Below are positions 1 to 9,162 of a stretch of DNA of 58,888 nt, in pieces. The stretch spans positions 315,871-374,758 of the forward strand of contig JH152834.1 in NCBI GenBank assembly GCA_000226015.1, in the 5' to 3' direction. Numbering within the stretch: position 1 is the stretch's first letter; each line of letters starts with the position of its first letter. A model generated the notes under the pieces. It saw nothing but the letters and a program-made list of their open reading frames with translations, was not told the DNA's origin and made no database searches. Origin of the DNA: Mnemiopsis leidyi. Taxonomy: Eukaryota; Ctenophora; Tentaculata; Lobata; Bolinopsidae. Made by a program: the position numbers and the translations under genes.

Positions 1-180
1 GTTTCGTACCTTGCTGATCGGAATGTGGACGTTTCGTCCTTGCTGATCCGAACCTGGGACGTTTTCGTCCTTGCGCTTGACAAGCCTTACTCGGAATGTA
101 GGACATTTTGGTACTTGTTGCTCGGAATCTGGGACGTTTTCGTCCTGGACTTGGGACGTTTTCGTCACTTTGGACGTTTT
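1..180. repeat. Degenerate satellite with a GGACGTTTTCGTCC core
   Basis: The first 180 bases repeat a near-palindromic core (GACG-TTTT-CGTC) at about 27, 57, 132, 150 and 166, with a decayed copy near 109. Linkers resemble CTTGCTGATCGGAAT. The array runs off the left edge, so its full size is unknown. No coding potential is apparent. Confidence 0.7.
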
Positions 181-1201
181 CGTCAGTAGCTGAACCTTGG
201 CCAATACACATCATATACCTATGTTGATCGTAATAGCCAATTCTTGTTGCTAAGTATCCAATCGTCATATCACGTTACACTTTGAGTTTTTTTGCTTGAA
301 TGGACCCAAAAAATAAGCTTTAAATGCCGCACAATCACCGCACTTTTATGGAAATTTCGCTGCAATTTCGCCGCATAATTTGACAATTTTCGCCGCACTC
401 TGCCGCACAATTCGCCTTTTTGAGCAAGTGCGGCACCGCATAATTTGCGATTTTTGACCGCACTTAAATGTTGCCTCTGCAATGGCTATAAAATGATTAA
501 ATTTAGGGCTTCTAGCACTATACTAAGAGGAACGGTGTTTCTGGGGAAGGTTCATTATAATTTGTCTGGCCAACAAGAATATGTATACAGCCAATCTTTG
601 ACTAGCAATCTGCAATGATGTTACGTTCTGAGAAAGATTTGTGGCTCCTCCCAATTCCCAGGAACTAGAACTGTCCTTCTCTAAAGAGCTGAGAACGAAT
701 TTGGTGGGGAGATGCCACGCTGTGTCGATATTTATTGGTCCTGCTACCGCCTCCCCAGGAATGCCGTTTCCTATTGTCTATCTGGCTCTGCCTTTACTGA
801 ACAAACTTTGGAAACGGGAAAAATTTGAAAGGAAATATGGCTTGGCAATCCTGGCATTCCTTTCTCTTTACAATTACGAATTTTGATACCAACTCATTTG
901 AATTTCAATTATCATTAAGACGCAGGAAACATATTGGAATTCAAAAGCGCTTTTGGAAGAGATGCAACTCAATTTCAATATTATAATTAAGTAGCATTGG
1001 ACTGCTTCTATGATGCACTGCACCTCAATTTCAATATTTTGATTTGCAGGTGTAGATACCATTGTGTAGCTAAATGCTATAGTGCTGCCGCACTCACGCA
1101 GTTTCTAACGAAATAAATTTTTGATGCGACATAGGCATCGGTTCATCCAGTACCGACCCACATAAAAGCAATGTCACTCCAAACTTCTGCTGGTAACCAA
1201 A
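181..1201. other. Non-genic stretch upstream of the first GPCR, with a CCGCA-rich block
   Basis: No supported gene. From about 315 to 470 the sequence repeats short CCGCA/TGCGG words between A/T runs, which produces an artificial minus-strand ORF. A CATAAAAG motif at 1161-1168, about 40 bases before the GPCR start codon, is a weak TATA-like candidate for that gene. Confidence 0.45.
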
Positions 1202-3630
1202 ATGGTCCTTTTTGACCGCACCTTCCTGTTTTTAACAATCCTCCAAATCCTCACTAGAGCAACCCCTGACGACCTTGTTGCAGAAGAACATAATGTAGAT
1301 TACATCTACAACATCACAGCCCTTTACACTGCACGTGGTACGAATGCCTTGAGAGAATTCCTAAATCCCTTTTTCGAAGAGTTCTCCTGCATGGACTTCA
1401 TATCTGGAGTAAGTCCCAAATTCTTGCGACAGGAGCACCTTCTCTACACAAAGAAAACTACGGTTTATAGGGACATAATCTCAGGGAACAGCAACTACAA
1501 GATTTGTATGGACGGAAAGAAGACAAACAACATTTACAGCTGCGTCATCAAAGAAGACGACTTTTGTGACGGGTACTCCTCGTGTCTGCTTGACGAGTGT
1601 GACTGTCAGGGGCAAGAGACTTTTCTCTGTGCTGACAAGTCCGGATGTATAGCTCTTAACCAGGTTATACGGGATTTTTTGTCTGTTTTCGATTTACTTC
1701 CGGACAGAAGTATTTTTGACTTCCACGAAAATTAACAATTTACTTATGCTTCAAATTAAATTAAAACAAAACCTATAATTCTTGATCTTATAAAAACGGC
1801 TACTTTACAGATTTCCAATTGCAGGTGTGTGATTCTCGTCCTGATTGCCTAGACGCCAGTGATGAGTGCATTTGTGCTTCCTTTCAGAGTTGTAGGAGTC
1901 GAGTTTTGTTTGACATGAACTACATGAAACTCCCCTTCAATTTCTTCAAAGAATCCTGCTTTACAAAGCCAAACTGCTCCAAAGGGGTCTCTCATGAAAC
2001 TATTGTATCGAGGACTGTCAAAAACATAATCGATGAAGGACTGCTTGATGAACGCAATTTATCAATTAATGACACATCAGATATTTTATTTGACTGGCCA
2101 TTTAATAAAGATAAACTGAGGGATTGTGCAGCTTCAAACTCAAGTTTAAGCTTTCACTGCAAGAACATGTTTTTGGGCCAGATTGAAGACAAAGTCGCGT
2201 ACAACTGCAGTAACATGACCATTTTTTACCCGTTGGTCAAGATAAATAACCTAAATACAGATAGATGTAACCACACAGTTTATCAAGGTTTCTGTGATGG
2301 CATTAAGAACTGTGCTAACGGGATTGACGAACAGAACTGCCCCAACACGTTTTATTGCAAGTCAAACAACCAGCCAGTCCCTATGGACAAGACTTGTGAT
2401 ACTGTTCCGGACTGCTTTGACTCTTCAGACGAGTGCTACAACTGCACCATGAGTTCCTATTTCGCCTCTAGTACAAAGCTTATAGGAAGTTTGCCTGTTC
2501 TTATCATCGTGTTCCTTCTAGCAGCTTCCATAACCCCTCTCAACTTGTATGCCATATACTTCCATCAGAGACGTTCTTCTGAGAACACCGCAGTAAGGAT
2601 AGACAAGATTCTGTGTCTGTCTCTGGCAGTGAGTGACCTTTTAATGGGGGCCTACCTCCTACTCATTACAACTAAGCATTTTCAGTTCCTTGGGAGTTAC
2701 TGTGACCATGACAACGACTGGAGATCATCGGCAGGGTGTAAAATTGCTGGGGCACTCTACTTTGCTGCACCACATGGTGCTCTGCAGATTACTCTTCTCA
2801 CAAGTGTGTGTAGGTCTTACACGTGCAGAAACTCCCTCGGAAGGAATATTTCTTTTAAAGCGTTTTTGGGATGCTTTCTCATATTGGCACTCCTTAACTT
2901 TGCCATGACAACACTCCCATTTGCTGCATCTATTTGGCCTTCTGCTCTGACGGACATGTTTGTGCATGAATTCTATTTCCCTGGAAACCCGATCATACAG
3001 CGTGGAAAAAAAGTGGAGTTGGCACAACTTGTGAGTCTATATCTGAGACAAGAAATAGAAATAACAAAGGAGTACTCTGTTAAGGAGCTCCTGACAGTTT
3101 TACAAAACATCACCTCGTCAAAGCAGCTATTTTCCTACGAAAAAATTATAACTTTCGGTTACTACGGGGGATCTGCCATGTGCAATCCTGACATTTTCTC
3201 TGATGAAGACGCCATCTTCTACTTCAAACTGATATACTCGATAGAGACCACCATTTCTTCGGTCGGTATCAGTATCAGCTATGTTATGATATGGAAAGAA
3301 TACTTGACCTCTGTTGAAGATGTGAAGAATGATCAGGACGATAAAACTTTTTTCTTGACGATGAAAGTTGTAATTCTAGTAGGCTCCCAACTTCTTTGTT
3401 GGCTCCCAGTTAATGTCGCTATAATTGTAAGCTTCTTCGGGGTCATTATTCCGCCTATTATAAACGATATACTGATTGGCATTGTTATCCCTGCTAATTC
3501 TTTCATAAACCCTGTAATACATACAGACATCCTGAAGAGGTTTTTCTCTTGCGCCACAAAAAAGATCAGAAAGTCTGATTTAGGATTAATCAGAAGGCAA
3601 TTTAAAGGGTCAGGTATTACAAAAAAGTGA
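1202..3630 (+). CDS. LDLa-repeat class A-like GPCR, 2 exons, 755 aa
   Basis: Exons 1202-1663 and 1825-3630. The 161-base GT-AG intron is phase 0 and splits the first LDLa module. The start codon has a good context (aaaATGG) and opens a signal peptide (residues 1-20). LDLa modules, with the acidic CxDxxDEC endings typical of calcium binding, lie at about 135-169, 301-326 and 326-358. Seven hydrophobic segments run from about 371 to 725. TM6 carries CWLP, and TM7 carries NPVIH where NPxxY is usual. The DRY position reads CRSY. The second extracellular loop is very long. LDLa plus 7TM resembles relaxin/GRL101-type receptors, but no leucine-rich repeats are visible, so the ligand is unknown. A larger relative lies at 47.0-52.0 kb. 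Confidence 0.88.
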
Positions 3631-4043
3631 TTGACTCTACATGGCCGGGTGGACTTGTTGCAAAACCCTTGCCTCCATGAAAACATCACGTTAAAGGAGA
3701 AAATGATATTAACACGGAGAGCTTGATCATGTTCTTTAGTAATTCGTCTATCGGTTTACTTGCTTGTTTTTTTTAAAGGGTAAAGAATAAGATAAGCTGT
3801 GTAGTGCTGCTATTTAACTCAATTACTAAATGTAAATGTTGATAATACTGATGCCGGGTAGAAAGCCTGAGATTTAGGTTCTGATAACAAACTAATGAAA
3901 ATTTGTATACGATATAACCTTTTTCGCTGTAAACGTGAAATGTGTAGTAAGTCGTCGATACGTGCAAGATTTCTTATAATTTTTAATAAATAAAACTTTA
4001 TCCTGCTAACTGTCTCATTAAAAACTGTCGAATAAAAACTGAC
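3631..4043. other. 3' flank of the GPCR, no gene seen
   Basis: AT-rich sequence with AATAAA-like motifs near 3985 (+), which could serve the GPCR transcript. I searched the minus strand here for the chromoshadow exons expected after the HP1 chromodomain and found none. Confidence 0.4.
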
Positions 4044-5648
4044 CTTTTCAAACTCAGATATTAACTCATCACAATCTAGATTCGTTACTGGTTCCCAAGT
4101 GTTGTCTGATTCTGGGTAGTTCTGAAATTATTTACCATTAAAACACAAAATTATCGGCATGAGACAACCGGGAAGGGGAAGGGGTGTGCATGGGTTTATT
4201 ACCATTTGACCTGGGTTAAAAGGCCATTTTTCAGAAAAGACCGTGGTCAAATAGTTAAAACTTATAGCGGCCAATCAGAATATGAGACATAAATCATAAT
4301 GGTGAACTCTCAAATTGGTTCGATGTAACCTCTGGAACTGGTCAGGGTGATATACAGGGTCCTCCTATAATTTTCTATATGTGTCTTGACCTGGTTTCGC
4401 AGTGCGCTGAAGACAACAAAGTGATGACACATGGGGCTGTGCTGCAAAGAGCGATCACAAGCTCAGGTGAGGATAAAGTCATCTTGGAAACGATCTACGC
4501 TGCCCTTTTGCACACCTGTAAGAGTGGTCTTCAGGAAACAACTGATCTTCTTTGCAAATATGCGTCTCAAGCTGACCTAAGTGTGAATGCGAAGAAAACA
4601 GAAGCATCGGCCATTGCGAAAAATACATCCCAGAGACGGTATACTGAAGCAGCGACCGTTGATATTAATGTCAGAGTTACAGCCGTTCTGCAAGTAGATA
4701 ACTTTACATACCTGGGAACAACAATATCTAGTGATGGGGCTATGCTTATAGATCGAGACCTGTCGGCACAAATTCAGAAGGCTTTGGGTGCATACGACCA
4801 GCTCAGTAACATTTGGAAGAACCGCAATATATCCAAACTAACACCACGATTCGCATATATATGTGGCAGCGGTTGTCACAATTTTACTCTATGGGAACGA
4901 GGTATGGAACACCACAGAGAAGAATATACACCGCTTTGAGGTTTTCTGCGTAAAGTGGTTCCACAGGATAAGCAATGAAGGATTTCTGAAACGGGCAAAG
5001 ATTAGCCCGGTTGTACGTTAAACCAGTGCAAACCGTCTTCGCTAAAATAGCCTCGTCACAAATGTACAGGAAAGATTTACAAGTTTAGGGGGGGGGGGGG
5101 GGGGGGCAGGCCCTGACCATGACCATGACACCTTGACATTTGTCCTATGATCAATGGTCAAAATTTTAAAAAATTGACCATGACCACAGCAAATTGGATT
5201 CTGTCATGGTCAAGGTCCACGGATACCCTGAAATTTTCCCCATGGCCAATGCAATGTCAAAAAATTTGAACATCACCAAAATTTTTCGACCATGACCGTG
5301 AAACCCTGATACCTAGGCCAAATGGTCAAAAAATAGTAGTCTATCTTACCCCCCATGATTTCTAGAGGAAATTCATTTATAGACGAGGTAATCTTCCTTG
5401 TTCAATTAACAGTTGCAGTTAAAGGTTAAGAAATATAACCCTAAATCATTCTGCCCTGTAAAAGTAACATAAATATGTACCCGCCACTTCAAGTAGTAAA
5501 GCACAGTGCCGTCCTCCAATACTCGCTTGTCCAGAATCTTCTCGACTACATAGACTTCTTCTTCCTCTTCTACTCTTTCCCTCTTCTTGGATTTCTTCTT
5601 CTCAGTCCCGTGTTTTGAAGTGCTGGCTGATGCTGACGGCTTTCCCAT
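4044..5648 (-). CDS. HP1-like chromodomain gene, first two exons only
   Basis: Minus-strand exons 5481-5648 (56 codons) and 4044-4121 (26 codons) join in phase 0 with GT-AG borders. Together they encode a complete chromodomain: an MGK start, a basic/acidic leader (EKKKSKKRERVEEEEEV), YVVEKILDKR, YYLKW, then ESDNTWEP and an LDCDELISEFEK end. The acidic run before YVVEK and the closing C-D-E-L-I-S-E-F favour HP1/CBX1-3-5 over Polycomb or SUV39. HP1 binds methylated H3K9 in heterochromatin; the cage aromatics Y and W are present. A good donor (GTCAG) follows at 4043, so more exons are expected, but no hinge or chromoshadow exon is visible to the left edge. A methionine ten codons upstream (5676-5678) is an alternative start. 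Confidence 0.82.
4310..5010 (+). pseudogene. LINE reverse-transcriptase fragment
   Basis: The + strand reads through a decayed reverse-transcriptase core: a GTGQGDIQGPP motif near 4340 (equivalent to GxxQGxxxSP), a thumb-like segment with VNAKKTEA and NFTYLGTTISSDG, and a final VKWFHRISNEGFLKRAKISP after a stop at 4937-4939. The YADD catalytic box is not recognisable and the 5' and 3' ends are missing. It resembles non-LTR elements with a terminal HxxRxxN-type motif. It lies inside the HP1-like intron in the opposite orientation. Confidence 0.7.
5088..5345. repeat. G19 homopolymer followed by a CATGGTCA-word repeat
   Basis: Nineteen G bases (5088-5106) abut a stretch that repeats ATGGTCA and its complement TGACCAT many times, giving several self-complementary pairings. 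The same word family recurs at 31436-31735, which suggests a dispersed element. Confidence 0.65.
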
Positions 5649-6261
5649 CCTTGCAGTAAGGAGTTTATGTATCTTCATAAATTATAACATCACAAATCAT
5701 GGTTAACATACAAAAGTTTAATAGTTGCAAAAGGAGCTCTTCAAAGAATTTTCAAAAGAAAGAATTTTGTTTTTCAGAACTGAGTGAAGAACTACTTAAG
5801 CTGTAAAGAAGCCTCTGGCAAACTTGATTATCTGCCTGGTTAGTGTTTTTAAGAGAAGAATGAAGGTATCTGCAAATCAGCTGCAGAAAAGGTCGATAAA
5901 CTCAATGTCTTGGCAGATTAAGTAAATACTGAAGTACCGCATTCAAATTTAAAACAACAAAATTGGAATGATAGATGGTCTAATAAGCTGGCCAGGTGTT
6001 GTATTAGAATACAACGAGGTACAAAACCCTCGACAAAGAAGACTGTATACACCCCCTGCGCAGGAGGTCGCACTGAGCTGAGGTCGCACTTTCGGAGGTC
6101 GCATATCGCCGCGACTACCTACATCATTTCATCGCAACCTCACAGACACATACTGGGTCTTATTGTTAAACATTTGAAGAATTCTATTTAGCTCTGAAGA
6201 AGATCTTTCCTGCATTTCCTCGAGGAACAAAGAAGTTGTTCTTCCCCAATGATGAGAGCTC
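5649..6261. other. Upstream flank of the HP1-like gene, no gene seen
   Basis: Presumed promoter side of the minus-strand HP1-like gene. AT-rich apart from three GAGGTCGCA words near 6065-6108. No supported coding exon. Confidence 0.35.
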
Positions 6262-6740
6262 TTAGCAAATCTTATCAATAGCGGATATAACATTGCCTTT
6301 ACCGTCGATATTAGCCAAAGAAATTGTGAACTTGTTAGATCTCGCTTCAGTGCAGAAGGAAAAACAGCTATCTTCTTGACTAGTTATGAGTTTCCTAAAT
6401 GCGTTGTCCGAAAATTTGATGCATGCTGGGAGATACCAATGATGGCAGGAATCACAGAATATGCTGTTTTCTAGGAAAACAAGGGATACATGGTGTTGAT
6501 GAGGAGTAGGTAATCCTTGAAATGTCCGAAGGGGCATAGTGGAAAGTTGTGAGCTGTTGTTGATTGTCTTCGTCGTTTACAAACGTTGAAGATCTGCGAG
6601 AGGTTAGGGTGGAATCCATGATGGTGCTTAATGCAGAATTTAGGATCATTTATATGATAGCAAGGAATTAAATACAAAATAAAAAGGAACATATAAAAAG
6701 CAAATATGTTGCGGGGCATCAACTTTGATAAACTAGAGTA
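6262..6740 (-). pseudogene. Retroelement-like PHD-finger remnant
   Basis: The minus strand encodes half of a treble-clef/PHD-like finger: FCDSCHHWYLPAC followed by a leucine/lysine segment and a distal Cys (CTE). Such fingers are common in ORF1 or endonuclease-leader regions of invertebrate non-LTR elements. The upstream part sits in another frame (around 6480), so the reading frame is broken. No intact element is visible. Confidence 0.35.
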
Positions 6741-6849
6741 AGACAGATCCCTTAGTGACCCGCTTGGTTCAGAATAGTCGAGGTGTTCTCATCAACAGAA
6801 CGCGATAAAGCCCACGCTCGATTCTTAAATATTATAGTTGTGGATTGCA

Positions 6850-7302
6850 GCGCATTGCGGCCCATTTTCAATTTTCAAATTAAAGCCACACGCGCTACGA
6901 GCGCAGGAGCTGCTGCTTTGCGGCAGCAGGTCAGGCAACGTCTGACAAACGCTACTTTATTGTGTTGACTGAAAACACGTGTATTGTGTATCCCTGTGTA
7001 AACTTGTCAGACGTTGCCTGACCTGCTGCCGCGAAAATGGGCCGCAACGCAAGGCAAGTGTAAACTTGGCACAAAATCGGGAGAAACGCGCGCAACACGA
7101 CAAAAAAGTTAACATGTTTGAATTGCGTTCGCGTTCTAATAAGGTGCGCAGCGCGAACCACAGGACGGTTGTACTATGTTGGCTTGGTAAGTCAAAGTAA
7201 TTGGTTGTCAGACGTTGCCTGACCTGCTGCCGCGAAGCGGCAGCCCCCGCGCGCGAAAATTTGATTTGAAAATTGAAAATGGGCCGCAACGCAAGGCAAG
7301 TA
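6850..7302. mobile_element. Inverted pair of about 97-bp GC-rich repeats plus a partial third copy
   Basis: The block at 6850-6950 is the reverse complement of 7206-7302. Shared landmarks are GTCAGACGTTGCCTGACC, TGCTGCCGC, and a run ending in GGGCCGCAACGCAAGGCAAG. A third partial copy lies at 7004-7056 in the right-hand orientation. The pair could fold into a stem with a loop of about 255 bases. No transposase is present, so this looks like a non-autonomous fold-back element. ORFs called across it are by-products. Confidence 0.7.
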
Positions 7303-7454
7303 ATTGGCATACGCGTACGTTTAAAATTAATGTTGTCATTGTTAAGGTGTTATACCCTACTCGGATCGCGCGCGGCTTGCCGCTTGCTGCTCTCCTGGTG
7401 TTGTATTATTACAAGTTGCATATCCCTGTGGCCGCAAAGCGTGAGACAAGTGTT

Positions 7455-7660
7455 GTATGCAGCAGCGGGCACCCTCCCGTCATTTTATTCGCTTCGAATA
7501 AGGATCGGACGAAATCAGTCATCACGGCGCGGATATCTTTATCATTTCTTCCATCTTCAAGCGATGTGTTGCTTTAACCAAATATATAAATCCTTTTAAT
7601 TCTGCATGTTTGCTTAACCTTGTACGGCAGCGCACACCCTCTTGACATTTTTTAAATTCT
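7455..7660. repeat. Two copies of a GCAGCG...CACCCTC repeat word
   Basis: GCAGCGGGCACCCTCCCGTCATTT near 7461 is echoed by GTACGGCAGCGCACACCCTC near 7622 and again near 19653 next to the assembly gap. All are followed by T/A-rich sequence. They look like ends of one dispersed repeat family. Confidence 0.45.
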
Positions 7661-7689
7661 CAAATGCAAATGAGAGTCGGACAAAGTCA

Positions 7690-8075
7690 AACAAGTTTTT
7701 GTCAAAGTGTTACCCGACTCGCGCGCGGCTCGCAGCTTGCTGCTTTCCTGGCGAGTTGTTTCTCATAGAGAAACGTTTCGTTAAAACGTTAGACAGATAT
7801 CATCTCGTCAACTACATAGCTTTTAAGGGAATAAAACCGGCAGAATTGTCCACCGCGGATCCAATTGGACTCAGGCGGACTCAGGCAGACTCAGGCGGAA
7901 TCCGCAGCGGATCCGCCAGATTCCGATCAGATCTGCGGTGGACTAAGTCCGCCGGTTTTATCCTCTTAAAAGCCATGTTGACGAGATTATATCCGTTTAC
8001 CGTTCGAACGAAACGTTTAAACAAAATGTTCAGCTTTCAGCTGCGAGAAACGGGTATCACCGCAACAAAAGCCAT
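7690..8075. mobile_element. Large palindromic fold-back element
   Basis: Left arm 7771-7860 and right arm about 7931-8024 are imperfect inverted repeats of about 90 bp (both contain AAACGTTTCGTT, CTCGTCAAC, GCTTTTAAG and ATAAAACCGGC). They flank a spacer of about 70 bp holding three ACTCAGGCGG-type 10-mers. Outer, more diverged arms extend the symmetry to the GTTACCCGACTC / GGGTATCACCGC words. No coding capacity. The outer words match solo repeats at 8440, 19.1-19.6 and 20.1-20.7 kb. Confidence 0.75.
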
Positions 8076-8439
8076 GTTAAAGTCAGTCGTTTTTTGTTCT
8101 TATGAAAGATGCAAAATATATTTGTCCTTTGTTACACACCTGAGTAGTTGCTTCTGCAGAGTGCAGGGAATAGTTTTTCTTTTCTTGTTTTTTTTTTGGT
8201 TTTTTGACCAGGTATTAAATTGAGTGAAACATTTCCCGAATTTAGTTCCATCCCTGGTCCATAATCCATAATCCCCATATACCCCAGGCTATCAAATTAC
8301 TTTCAATATACTTTTCATAAAAGAAAATTTCAGTCTTAGGTAGTTCATGGCTTCTGAGTGCTATTCATTTCTTTTGTCCACGATCAACAGGGCAATCCAA
8401 TATAAGGTTTTCACTTAGGGGCTCAAACCCCCTTCGATT

Positions 8440-8512
8440 TGTCGCGGTGATACCCGACTCACGCAGCTAAAGCTGAACGTTAGAACGTTAGACGGATATA
8501 ATCTCGTCAACC
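8440..8512 (+). mobile_element. Solo copy of the GTCGCGGTGATACCCGACTC repeat
   Basis: About 70 bases run from TTTGTCGCGGTGATACCC through an AACGTTAGAACGTTAGACGG core to ATAATCTCGTCAA. The same start and end words bound copies near 19.53-19.62 kb and 20.59-20.68 kb and, reversed, the arms of the fold-back at 7.7-8.1 kb. It is likely the basic unit of a short non-autonomous family. Confidence 0.65.
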
Positions 8513-9162
8513 TTCGATGATACACACTTATGTAACAAATGATATTTCTCAACTTGAAAAACTCTATTTCTAAAACAATATCTAAATATGCCCAAGAGTG
8601 TCAGTGATTTGGTGGTGGTGCATTCGGGTAACCAATCCAGACATCAAGTTGAGTCAGTCATACCAGCCTCAACTTGGCAAGTTGTCAGTCCATGAAGTTT
8701 CTGTCTTGATCTGTCGAAATGGTCATGTAGGTTGATTGGTTCATAACACAACCTACCAAGCCACCCCCACTTGAAACCACATTCTTGTTTGACTTTGTCC
8801 TTGTTTGACCCTCATTCAAAGTGTATAGAGCATAGAATGTCAGGATAGTGGTGTGCTGTTTAATAAAACAAGTCTGTCATTCTAATTTGAAAGTTGCCTT
8901 TAATAAAATTGTATGTTGCCAGATGTTGCATGGGCGCATGGCCTGCTGCATGCAGCTGGTCCCTCTGGGCGATTTGCTGAATATATGAGGGCCCATTGAA
9001 TTGCACACATTTTACCCATTGGCTTCAACCTCAATTTAAAACAAATTACATAAGGACTCAGATGACAAACCTGTTGCCCGCGAGCCAGCACATCACGATT
9101 GAGTATTTCATTTTGTCATTGTTTGATGATTGATTTCTTACTGTTAAGAATGCACCAAAGAT
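8513..9162. other. Upstream flank of the two-pore channel gene
   Basis: No supported exon. Near 8918-8965 a motif GTTGCCAGATGTTGCATGGG followed by CCTGCTGCATGCAGC looks like a diverged relative of the 6.85-7.3 kb repeat arms and contains the palindrome GCTGCATGCAGC. Confidence 0.35.

Noticed and set aside
270..482. Minus-strand 70-codon ORF
   Set aside because: Made of repeated TGCGG words between A runs. No start context, splice sites or domain.
7215..8223. Several + strand ORFs of 108-193 codons
   Set aside because: They run through the fold-back and inverted repeats and translate palindromic DNA; frames overlap without coding bias.
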